From: Salipiger profundus
GTDB taxonomy: Bacteria > Pseudomonadota > Alphaproteobacteria > Rhodobacterales > Rhodobacteraceae
Reading direction: 5' to 3'
Assembly: GCF_001969385.1 (NCBI RefSeq)
Contig: NZ_CP014800.1
Location: 1-25,119 of the forward strand
Length of the DNA stretch: 25,119 nucleotides
Shown here: positions 13,568 through 22,297 of the stretch, in pieces
Layout: the number at the start of each line of letters is the position of its first letter
How positions within the stretch are numbered: the first letter of the stretch is position 1
Translations under genes and position numbers: made by a program
Notes under the pieces: generated by a model
The model's input: only the letters and a program-made list of their open reading frames with translations
What the model was told of the DNA's origin: nothing
The model's database searches: none

Positions 13568-14656
13568 ATGACGCTTGAACTTAAGGGCGTGTCAAAGGTC
13601 GTGGAGGGGCAGACGCATATCCACCCCACCGACCTGACGCTGGAAAAAGGCACGATGAACGTGCTGCTGGGGCCGACCACGTCGGGCAAGACGTCCCTGA
13701 TGCGACTAATGGCAGGGCTGGATGCGCCCACCCGTGGCAACGTCATCTGGGATGGCACCGACGTAACTGGCGTGCGCGTCCAGGACCGTGCCATTGCAAT
13801 GGTTTACCAGCAGTTCATCAACTATCCCTCGATGACGGTCTACGACAACATCGCCTCTCCAATGAAACTGATGGGCGTGTCGAAATCCGAGATCGACACC
13901 CGGGTGCGCGAGTCCGCCGAGCTGATGAAGCTGACGCCGATGCTGGACCGCAAGCCTCTGGAGCTGTCCGGCGGCCAGCAGCAGCGTTGCGCGCTGGCGC
14001 GGGCGCTGGTGAAGAACGCGGGCCTTGTGCTGCTCGACGAGCCGCTGGCCAACCTCGATTACAAGCTGCGCGAGGAGCTGCGGGTCGAGATCCCGAAGAT
14101 CTTCGAGAAATCCGGGGCGATCTTCGTCTATGCGACGACCGAGCCCGAAGAGGCGCTGCTGCTCGGCGGAAATGTCGCCACGCTGCACGAGGGGCGCATC
14201 ACCCAGTTCGGTCCGACGCCGCACGTGTACCGCCAGCCGGTCGACGCCACCACGGCGCGGGTGTTCTCTGATCCGCCGATGAACTTTCTGTCCGTCTCCA
14301 AGACCGGGGGCTGCCTGTTGTTCGGCGACGGTCAGAGCACCGAAGTCAGGGGCAAACTCGCCGAGCTGCCCGATGGGCGCTACACCGCAGGCTTTCGCCC
14401 CAACCATCTGGAAATCCGGAACCACGCGCCGGATGCGATGAAGTTCACCGCCACGCTTTCGGTGACCGAGCTGACTGGGTCCGAAACCTTCGTGCATCTC
14501 GATCACCACGGCGAGCGCTGGGTCGGTCTCATCCACGGGGTGCATGACCTTGCGATCGGCTCGGATCTCGATGTCTGGCTCGACGCCCGGCATGTCTACA
14601 TCTTCGGCGAGGATGGCGCTCTGGTCGCCCCTGCCGCCTATGCTCTCGCGGCCTGA
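13568..14656 (+). CDS. glpS: Glycerol ABC transporter ATP-binding protein GlpS
   Basis: 362 residues, start at ATG 13568 behind GGGAGGACAGGG. One of two ATPase subunits of the glycerol importer. Its P-loop is GPTTSGKTS (35-43), where the family consensus GxxGxGK has Thr38 instead of Gly. The Q-loop is around Gln81-82. The signature LSGGQQQRCALARAL (133-147) is canonical, as is Walker B LVLLDE (153-158). The switch histidine is replaced: VYATTEPEE has Thr191 where VYVTHDQTE has His. The C-terminal MalK-type regulatory (TOBE) domain covers about 230-360. So this subunit has a good signature but altered P-loop and H-loop; GlpT is the reverse. Glutamate codons are mixed (about 6 GAA of 22). Cytoplasmic, bound to GlpPQ. 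Confidence 0.94.
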   Translation: MTLELKGVSKVVEGQTHIHPTDLTLEKGTMNVLLGPTTSGKTSLMRLMAGLDAPTRGNVIWDGTDVTGVRVQDRAIAMVYQQFINYPSMTVYDNIASPMKLMGVSKSEIDTRVRESAELMKLTPMLDRKPLELSGGQQQRCALARALVKNAGLVLLDEPLANLDYKLREELRVEIPKIFEKSGAIFVYATTEPEEALLLGGNVATLHEGRITQFGPTPHVYRQPVDATTARVFSDPPMNFLSVSKTGGCLLFGDGQSTEVRGKLAELPDGRYTAGFRPNHLEIRNHAPDAMKFTATLSVTELTGSETFVHLDHHGERWVGLIHGVHDLAIGSDLDVWLDARHVYIFGEDGALVAPAAYALAA

Positions 14657-14670
14657 AGGGGGGGCTGATC

Positions 14671-15744
14671 ATGGCACGCATCACGCTCGACAACCTCGCG
14701 CACAGCTACAAGCCGCAGCCGACGTCCGAGGACGATTTCGCGCTCAAGGAGCTGAACCACGACTGGATCGACGGCGAGGCCTATGCGCTTCTCGGCTCGT
14801 CCGGTTGCGGCAAGTCCACGCTGCTGAACATCATCTCCGGCCTGCTGCACCCGTCGCAGGGGCGCATCCTGTTCGACGGCAAGGACGTGACCCACGCCCC
14901 CACCGCCGAGCGCAACATTGCGCAGGTCTTCCAGTTCCCGGTCGTCTACGACACCATGACGGTACACGACAATCTCGCCTTTCCCCTCCGCAACCGGGGC
15001 CGCGACGAGGCTTACGTGGCCGAGCAGGTGAACGAGATCGCCAGGATGATCGGCGTGGAGCACATGCTCAAGCGCAAGGCGCGCGGGCTTGGTGCGGACG
15101 AGAAGCAGAAGATCAGCCTCGGGCGCGGCATGGTGCGCAAGGACGTCAACGCGCTGCTCTTCGACGAGCCGCTGACGGTGATTGACCCGCATATGAAATG
15201 GGAGCTGCGCACCCAGCTCAAGCAGCTTCACCACGAGTTCGGTCACACGATGATCTACGTCACCCACGACCAGACCGAGGCGCTTACCTTCGCCGACAAG
15301 GTCGTCGTGATGTATGACGGCCGCGTGGTGCAGATTGGCACGCCCGAGGAGCTGTTCGAGCGGCCCGAGCATACCTTCGTCGGCTATTTCATCGGCTCGC
15401 CGGGGATGAACGTCATCCCCGCTCAGATCGAGGGCAATGTCGCGCATGTGAATGGTAGCCAGATCGCGCTGACCCGCGGCTACACCGACCTGTCGGGCAA
15501 GGTCGAGATCGGCGTGCGCCCTGAATTCGCCCGCCTCAGCCGTGACGAGGGCCTGCCGGTCAACATCCGCCGCGTCGAGGACGTGGGCCGCCACAAGATC
15601 GTGCGCGCCGATTTCTTCGGGCAGGAGCTGAACATCATCGCCGGAGAGGATGACAGCATCTCGCCCGATATGACCCGCGTCACCTTCGATCCGGCGCATG
15701 TCAACGTCTACGCCAACGACTGGAGGGTGCCGGGCGCCGCCTGA
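14671..15744 (+). CDS. glpT: Glycerol ABC transporter ATP-binding protein GlpT
   Basis: 357 residues, ATG 14671, 14 bp after glpS, with a GAAGGGGGGG ribosome site. Second ATPase subunit. Walker A GSSGCGKST (42-50), Q-loop Gln88, Walker B ALLFDE (161-166) and the switch histidine His199 in YVTHDQTEAL are canonical. The signature is degenerate: LGADEKQKISLGRGM (140-154) where LSGGQQQR is expected. A TOBE-type C-terminal domain with GVRPEF follows. Paired with GlpS it would give one complete and one degenerate ATP site. Glutamate codons are almost all GAG (23 of 24 by my count). The name follows the Rhizobium glpDSTPQUV scheme; it is not the enteric GlpT antiporter. Confidence 0.94.
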   Translation: MARITLDNLAHSYKPQPTSEDDFALKELNHDWIDGEAYALLGSSGCGKSTLLNIISGLLHPSQGRILFDGKDVTHAPTAERNIAQVFQFPVVYDTMTVHDNLAFPLRNRGRDEAYVAEQVNEIARMIGVEHMLKRKARGLGADEKQKISLGRGMVRKDVNALLFDEPLTVIDPHMKWELRTQLKQLHHEFGHTMIYVTHDQTEALTFADKVVVMYDGRVVQIGTPEELFERPEHTFVGYFIGSPGMNVIPAQIEGNVAHVNGSQIALTRGYTDLSGKVEIGVRPEFARLSRDEGLPVNIRRVEDVGRHKIVRADFFGQELNIIAGEDDSISPDMTRVTFDPAHVNVYANDWRVPGAA

Positions 15745-15751
15745 GCACGAA

Positions 15752-15770
15752 GGGGTCCGAAAGAGACCCC
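15752..15770 (+). terminator. Small hairpin between glpT and glpP
   Basis: GGGGTC (15752-15757) pairs with GACCCC (15765-15770) over 7 bases, in the 52-bp gap before glpP. No T-run follows. It could tune mRNA processing between the ATPase and permease genes rather than end transcription. Confidence 0.4.
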
Positions 15771-15796
15771 CACAAAACACTCCGGGGGAGGAAACA

Positions 15797-16666
<870 letters not shown>

Positions 16667-16667
16667 G

Positions 16668-17531
<864 letters not shown>

Positions 17532-17548
17532 TGCGTCTGTGGGAGGCG

Positions 17549-17683
17549 CGACTGCGCCAAGCCCGACCTCGGGTGGGCCGAAACGCATTCTCGGCCCATG
17601 CACTCCAAAGCATCACAGCCGCGCAAGCCGGGGCTGTTCCAACGAAAGCCCTCCCGGGGGGGAGGTCGGGCTTGGCGCAGTCG
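17549..17683. repeat. Large inverted-repeat structure between glpQ and glpU
   Basis: A perfect 22-bp arm at 17549-17570 is repeated inverted at 17662-17683, enclosing 91 bp. Inside, TGGGCCGA (17574-17581) / TCGGCCCA (17591-17598) forms a second perfect stem. No gene is visible between the arms, and the remaining operon genes are tightly packed. It may be an inserted MITE/REP-like element or an mRNA-stabilising or processing structure. Confidence 0.75.
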
Positions 17684-17749
17684 TGCCGGGTGCGCGAGGT
17701 GGTCTACATCGCGCACCTGCCCGAAATAGGAAAAAGGAGCGCCTGACCA

Positions 17750-18025
17750 ATGGACTGGATGGCATGGACCTGGCCCACGGCGGCCTTCTTCGCAACCATC
17801 GCGCTGCTGCTGGTGATCTTCACCGTGCTCGCGGTGAAATTCCCCGAAACGCCGCGCGTCGGCATCCTGCGCACCGAGACCACGCGCGGCGACCGGCTCT
17901 TCGTCACGCTGCTTGGCAGCGCCTTCATCAACCTCGCCTGGCTGGGGCTTGTCGGCGCCGACACCCAGCCCTGGGCGATGGCCGTCTGTCTCGTCTACGC
18001 CGCCGCGGTCTTCCGCTGGGTCTGA
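17750..18025 (+). CDS. glpU: Small inner-membrane protein GlpU (DUF2160 family)
   Basis: 91 residues, ATG 17750, AGGAG 12 bases upstream. Three hydrophobic segments: about 10-30 (AAFFATIALLLVIFTVLAV), 50-68 (LFVTLLGSAFINLAWLGLV) and 74-90 (PWAMAVCLVYAAAVFRWV). The TPRVGILRTETTRGDRLFV motif between the first two identifies the DUF2160 family found in glycerol-transport operons of alphaproteobacteria, where the gene is called glpU. Its exact role is unknown; position suggests an accessory transporter subunit. Confidence 0.9.
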   Translation: MDWMAWTWPTAAFFATIALLLVIFTVLAVKFPETPRVGILRTETTRGDRLFVTLLGSAFINLAWLGLVGADTQPWAMAVCLVYAAAVFRWV

Positions 18026-18087
18026 CGATGCATGCGCCGTCCCGAAAAGGCGGCATCCAACACTAGGTTCGAAATGGGAGGAGAACC

Positions 18088-19803
18088 ATGAACTTCAGAA
18101 ACACCACCGCGATGGCACTGGCGATGACCCTGCTGGGCACCGCCGCCTTCGCCGACATGGAGGCGGCGAAAGCCTTCCTCGATGCCGAGATCGGCGATCA
18201 GTCCGCGCTGACCCGCGAAGAGCAGGAAGCCGAGATGCAGTGGTTCATCGACGCGGCCGAGCAGTTCCGCGGCATGGACATCAAGGTTGTCTCGGAAACC
18301 ATCACTACACATGAATACGAAAGCCAGGTCCTGGCCAAGGCGTTCTCGGAGATCACTGGCATCAACCTCACCCACGACCTCATCGGCGAGGGCGATGTGG
18401 TCGAGAAACTCCAGACCCAGATGCAGTCGGGCGAGAACATCTACGACGCCTATGTGAATGACTCGGACCTGATCGGCACCCACTGGCGCTACCAGCAGGT
18501 GCGCAACCTGACCGACTGGATGGCGAACGAGGGCGCGGACGTGACCTCGCCGACGCTGGACCTCGACGATTTCATCGGCACCGATTTCACCTCGGCCCCC
18601 GATGGCAAGCTCTACCAGCTGCCGACCCAGCAGTTCGCGAACCTCTACTGGTTCCGCTACGACTGGTTCAACGACGAGAAGAACCAGGCCGATTTCCGCG
18701 AGGCTTACGGCTACGATCTGGGCGTGCCGGTGAACTGGTCCGCCTACGAGGACATCGCGGAATTCTTCACCGGGCGCGACCTGTCGCACATGGGCATCGA
18801 CACCGAGGTCTATGGCAACATGGATTACGGCAAGAAGGACCCAAGCCTTGGCTGGCGCTACACCGATGCGTGGCTGTCCATGGCCGGTGCCGGATCGAAG
18901 GGCGAGCCGAACGGCCTGCCGGTCGACGAATGGGGCATCCGCGTCAACGAGAACTCGCAGCCCGTGGGGTCCTGCGTGACCCGGGGTGGCGCGACCAACG
19001 GCCCCGCAGCCGTCTATGCCGTGACCAAGGCCATCGAGTGGCTGGAGAAATACACGCCCCCGGCGGCGGCGGGCATGACCTTCTCCGAGGCAGGCCCGAT
19101 CCCGGCGCAGGGCAACGTGGCGCAGCAGATGTTCTGGTACACCGCCTTCACCGCCGACACGGTCAAGCCCGGCCTGCCGGTGATGAACGAAGACGGCACG
19201 CCGAAATGGCGCATGGCCCCCTCGCCGCACGGCGTCTACTGGGAGGAAGGCACCAAGATCGGCTACCAGGACGTGGGGTCTTGGACGCTGATGAAATCCA
19301 CCCCCGAGGACCGCGCCAAGGCCGCCTGGCTCTATGCGCAGTTCGTCACGTCGAAGACCGTGGACGTGAAGAAATCCCACGTGGGCCTGACCTTCATCCG
19401 CGACAGCTCGATCAACCACGAGAGCTTCACCGAGCGTGCGCCGGTGCTGGGCGGCCTCGTGGAATTCTACCGCTCGCCCGCGCGGGTGCAGTGGTCGCCG
19501 ACCGGCACCAACGTTCCCGATTACCCCAAGCTGGCGCAGCTGTGGTGGCAGAACATTGGTGACGCCATGTCCGGCGCCAAGACCCCGCAGGAAGCGCTCG
19601 ACGCGCTTTGCGAGGACCAGGAGCGCGTGATGCAGCGCCTCGAGCGCGCTGGCATCCAGGGCGACATCGGCCCCAAGCTCAACGAGGAGCAGGACCCGGA
19701 GTACTGGCTGTCGCAGGAAGGCTCGCCCAAGGCGAAGCTCGACAACGAGGATGAAGAGCCCAAGACCATCTCCTATGACGAACTGATCAAGAGCTGGCAG
19801 TAA
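18088..19803 (+). CDS. glpV: Glycerol ABC transporter substrate-binding protein GlpV
   Basis: 571 residues, ATG 18088 behind GGGAGGAGAACC. Residues 1-22 are a Sec signal peptide ([20 protein letters not shown], then FA before the likely cut at FA-DM), so the mature protein is periplasmic. The fold is of the extracellular solute-binding type 1 class, longer than usual, with [20 protein letters not shown] near the N-terminus, [36 protein letters not shown] and a Trp-rich C-terminal half ([18 protein letters not shown]). It delivers glycerol to GlpPQ. A perfect 11-bp hairpin follows immediately after the stop, which often protects the mRNA of abundant binding proteins. Confidence 0.94.
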   Translation: MNFRNTTAMALAMTLLGTAAFADMEAAKAFLDAEIGDQSALTREEQEAEMQWFIDAAEQFRGMDIKVVSETITTHEYESQVLAKAFSEITGINLTHDLIGEGDVVEKLQTQMQSGENIYDAYVNDSDLIGTHWRYQQVRNLTDWMANEGADVTSPTLDLDDFIGTDFTSAPDGKLYQLPTQQFANLYWFRYDWFNDEKNQADFREAYGYDLGVPVNWSAYEDIAEFFTGRDLSHMGIDTEVYGNMDYGKKDPSLGWRYTDAWLSMAGAGSKGEPNGLPVDEWGIRVNENSQPVGSCVTRGGATNGPAAVYAVTKAIEWLEKYTPPAAAGMTFSEAGPIPAQGNVAQQMFWYTAFTADTVKPGLPVMNEDGTPKWRMAPSPHGVYWEEGTKIGYQDVGSWTLMKSTPEDRAKAAWLYAQFVTSKTVDVKKSHVGLTFIRDSSINHESFTERAPVLGGLVEFYRSPARVQWSPTGTNVPDYPKLAQLWWQNIGDAMSGAKTPQEALDALCEDQERVMQRLERAGIQGDIGPKLNEEQDPEYWLSQEGSPKAKLDNEDEEPKTISYDELIKSWQ

Positions 19804-19810
19804 GCCAGCC

Positions 19811-19837
19811 CGCCGGGGCCATGTGCTGGCCCCGGCG
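19811..19837 (+). terminator. Strong hairpin between glpV and glpK
   Basis: CGCCGGGGCCA (19811-19821) pairs perfectly with TGGCCCCGGCG (19827-19837) over a 5-base loop, seven bases after the glpV stop. The next bases are pyrimidine-rich (TCCCCTCCCTTCC) but not a true T-run. It may act as an attenuator that lowers glpK expression, or shield the glpV mRNA end. Confidence 0.6.
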
Positions 19838-19901
19838 TCCCCTCCCTTCCGACATTGCTGAACACGACCCGGGGCCCTCCGCCCCACGGGAAAGGCTTGC
19901 C

Positions 19902-21398
19902 ATGCGCCATATCCTCGCCATCGACCAGGGCACCACCTCCAGCCGCGCCATCCTCTTTGACGAGCAGATGCGCGTGACCGCCTCGGCGCAGGAGGAATTC
20001 CCGCAGTATTTTCCATCGTCAGGCTGGGTCGAACACGACCCGTCCGACCTGTGGTCCACCACCGCCGCCACCTGCCGCGCCGCCGTCGAAAAGGGCCGCG
20101 CGGGCGGGGCCGAGATTGCCGCCATTGGCATCACCAACCAGCGCGAAACGACGCTGGTCTGGGACCGTACCACCGGCCAGCCGGTCTACAACGCGATCGT
20201 CTGGCAGGACCGCCGCACCGCCGAAATGTGCCGCCGCCTGCGTGACGAAGCGTTCGAGGACACGGTGACCGACCGCACCGGGTTGCTGCTCGACCCGTAT
20301 TTTTCCGCCACCAAGATCAAGTGGATCCTCGACAATGTCGAGGGGGCCCGTGCGCGCGCCGAGGCCGGAGACCTGATTTTCGGCACCGTCGACAGCTGGC
20401 TGGTGTGGAACCTGACCGGCGGGCGCGTTCATGCGACGGATGCCACGAACGCCGCGCGCACCATGCTTTACGACATTCACAAAGGGCGCTGGTCCACGAC
20501 AATCTGCGCGCGGCTCGGGATCCCCGCCTCGATGCTGCCCGAGGTCCACGACTGCGCCGCTGATTTCGGCGACACCCGGCCCGATCTTTTCGGTCGGCCA
20601 ATCCCGATCCTGGGCATCGCGGGCGACCAGCAGGCCGCCGCCGTAGGACAGGCCTGTTTCCAGCCGGGCATGTTGAAATCGACCTATGGGACCGGGTGCT
20701 TTGCCCTGATCAATACCGGCGACGTCGCCGTGCGGTCACGCCACCGCCTGCTTACCACCATCGCCTACCAGCTGGAGGGCCGGCCCACCTACGCCCTTGA
20801 AGGGTCGATCTTTATTGCGGGCGCGGTGGTGCAATGGCTGCGCGACGGGCTGAAGGTGATCCGCCACGCGGAGGAAACGCAAGGGCTCGCGGAAACGGCG
20901 GATCCCGATCAGAAGCTGATCCTCGTCCCCGCCTTCACCGGGCTGGGCGCGCCCTATTGGAACGCAGAATGTCGCGGGGCGGTGTTTGGCCTGACCCGCG
21001 CCTCGGGGCCTGCGGAATTTGCCCGCGCGGCGTTGGAAAGCGTCGGGTTCCAGACCCGGGACCTGCTGGATGCAATGCGCGCCGACATGGCCCAAGGTAT
21101 GTCGGAAACGCCTGTCGCCTCGTTGCGGGTGGACGGTGGGATGAGCCACTCGGATTTTGCGATGCAGTTTCTCAGTGACATCATCGGCGCGCCGGTGGAT
21201 CGCCCGAAGGTGGTGGAAACCACTGCGATGGGGGCAGCATGGCTGGCAGGGGCCCGCGCGGGGCTTTACCCAGATCAGGCGGCCTTCGCCGCGGATTGGG
21301 CGCTGGACCGCCGGTTCGAAGCGGCAATGCCCGCAGAGCGGCGCGAAGCGCGGCACGCCGCATGGCTGCGCGCGGTCACGGCGACGCTGTCGGCCTGA
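19902..21398 (+). CDS. glpK: Glycerol kinase
   Basis: 498 residues from ATG 19902 (GGGAAAGG upstream); a longer in-frame reading from 19821 includes the hairpin region and is unlikely. ATP-dependent FGGY-family kinase making sn-glycerol 3-phosphate, which traps incoming glycerol. Visible family motifs: [18 protein letters not shown] at the N-terminus, [29 protein letters not shown] with the substrate-contacting Arg, [30 protein letters not shown] with the catalytic Asp, [18 protein letters not shown] and [19 protein letters not shown] near the C-terminus. Length matches E. coli GlpK (502). Glutamate codons are mostly GAA (16 of 26 by my count), unlike glpT. It completes the pathway with GlpD. 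Confidence 0.96.
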   Translation: MRHILAIDQGTTSSRAILFDEQMRVTASAQEEFPQYFPSSGWVEHDPSDLWSTTAATCRAAVEKGRAGGAEIAAIGITNQRETTLVWDRTTGQPVYNAIVWQDRRTAEMCRRLRDEAFEDTVTDRTGLLLDPYFSATKIKWILDNVEGARARAEAGDLIFGTVDSWLVWNLTGGRVHATDATNAARTMLYDIHKGRWSTTICARLGIPASMLPEVHDCAADFGDTRPDLFGRPIPILGIAGDQQAAAVGQACFQPGMLKSTYGTGCFALINTGDVAVRSRHRLLTTIAYQLEGRPTYALEGSIFIAGAVVQWLRDGLKVIRHAEETQGLAETADPDQKLILVPAFTGLGAPYWNAECRGAVFGLTRASGPAEFARAALESVGFQTRDLLDAMRADMAQGMSETPVASLRVDGGMSHSDFAMQFLSDIIGAPVDRPKVVETTAMGAAWLAGARAGLYPDQAAFAADWALDRRFEAAMPAERREARHAAWLRAVTATLSA

Positions 21399-21511
21399 AC
21401 GCGGAACATTCTTGGGACACTTCCGCCCTCCTGCATACAGACCGCATCATGCCGGAGCAGGGGGGGGGCGAGGCTTCGGACGTCCCCGCGCCCGCGACAG
21501 TCAGGAAGACT

Positions 21512-21549
21512 GGGGTCTGATGCCGGAGGGGGCAGAATCCTACGCTAAG
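21512..21549 (+). repeat. 38-bp terminal inverted repeat of the Tn3-family transposon (tnpR end)
   Basis: Starts GGGGTCTGATGCCGGAG and ends TACGCTAAG. It matches the other end (60-97) at 35 of 38 bases. Outer end at 21512; the tnpR stop codon (21545-21547) lies inside it. Confidence 0.9.
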
Positions 21550-22132
21550 GCTGAGTTTTGGCCGGATTTCGCTGCAGCGTCCTGTAGACGGTCGGTCTTG
21601 AGACGGCAAAGAGCTCAGCGAGATCGCTGATGGAATATTCGCCGGAGGCGTGCATCCGGCTCAGTTCTTTTTGTTGTTTTTCCGAGAGTTTCGGCTGCTT
21701 TCCCCGAAGCTTGCCCCTGGCTCGGGCGATGGCCATACCTTCGCGGGTACGCATGCGGATGAGGTCGGCCTCGAACTCGGCGAAGGTGGCGAGGATGTTG
21801 AAGAACATCTTTCCCATCGGGTCGGTCGGATCGTAGACCGATGCGCCGAGGGCAAGCTTGACGCCCTTCTTTTCCAACTGATCCGCGATGGCCCGTGCGT
21901 CCGGGACCGAGCGCGCAAGGCGATCGAGTTTCGGCACGACCAGCACGTCGCCTTCTCGCACAGCAGCAAGCGCTTGGTCGAGACCGGGGCGGGCGCGGTT
22001 CGTGCCGGTCAGGCCATGGTCCGTGTAGATGCGGTCTACGGTGACCCCAAGCTCTGCAAGGGCAGCACGTTGCGCTGTCAGGTCCTGACGGTCGGTGGAG
22101 CAGCGGGCATAGCCAATTTTGGTCACGGTCAT
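21545..22132 (-). CDS. tnpR: Tn3-family serine resolvase
   Basis: 195 residues, ATG 22132. The N-terminal catalytic domain has IGYARCSTDRQDLTAQRAAL with the nucleophile Ser12 in the YARxS motif. IYTDHGLTGTNRARPGL, VLVVPKLDRLARSVPDA, MGKMFFNILATFAEFEADLI and RMRTREGMAIARARG follow in the expected order. The C-terminal HTH is GEYSISDLAELFAVSRPTVYRTL. It resolves the cointegrate formed in replicative transposition by acting on the res site upstream, and usually represses both transposition genes. Transcribed divergently from tnpA, it stops inside the terminal repeat. Confidence 0.95.
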   Translation of the reverse strand: MTVTKIGYARCSTDRQDLTAQRAALAELGVTVDRIYTDHGLTGTNRARPGLDQALAAVREGDVLVVPKLDRLARSVPDARAIADQLEKKGVKLALGASVYDPTDPMGKMFFNILATFAEFEADLIRMRTREGMAIARARGKLRGKQPKLSEKQQKELSRMHASGEYSISDLAELFAVSRPTVYRTLQRNPAKTQP

Positions 22133-22297
22133 GTAGCGAGTGTACGGATAAGGGGCGGCATGTGCGAATCAAATCGTACCATCTATACGAGATAGGATGG
22201 AGTGCGGTTTCCTTACCGCTCCCAACCCTCTCGACACATGTCCGCTCACCGATCCCCTTACGGACGGTCGTCCACCGCGATTTCCTGAAAGGTCGCC
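22133..22297. promoter_or_regulatory. Putative res site and divergent tnpR/tnpA promoters
   Basis: 165 bp between the two start codons. TACGGATAAGGGG (22143-22155) and CCCCTTACGGAC (22254-22265) form an imperfect inverted pair, suggesting resolvase subsites near each end. Position and size fit a three-subsite Tn3-type res; individual subsites are not resolved by eye. Confidence 0.6.

Noticed and set aside
11920..13794. Minus-strand open frame of 624 codons opposite glpD
   Set aside because: Shadow of glpD; the plus strand shows all GlpD motifs in order.
17995..20016. Minus-strand open frame of 673 codons opposite glpV
   Set aside because: Shadow of glpV with low-complexity Gly/Arg/Val reading; glpV has a signal peptide, ribosome site and family motifs.
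21448..21470. ATGCCGGAG followed by nine G, resembling part of the transposon end
   Set aside because: Nine matching bases only, and in the wrong register for a 38-bp repeat; likely chance in a G-rich flank.
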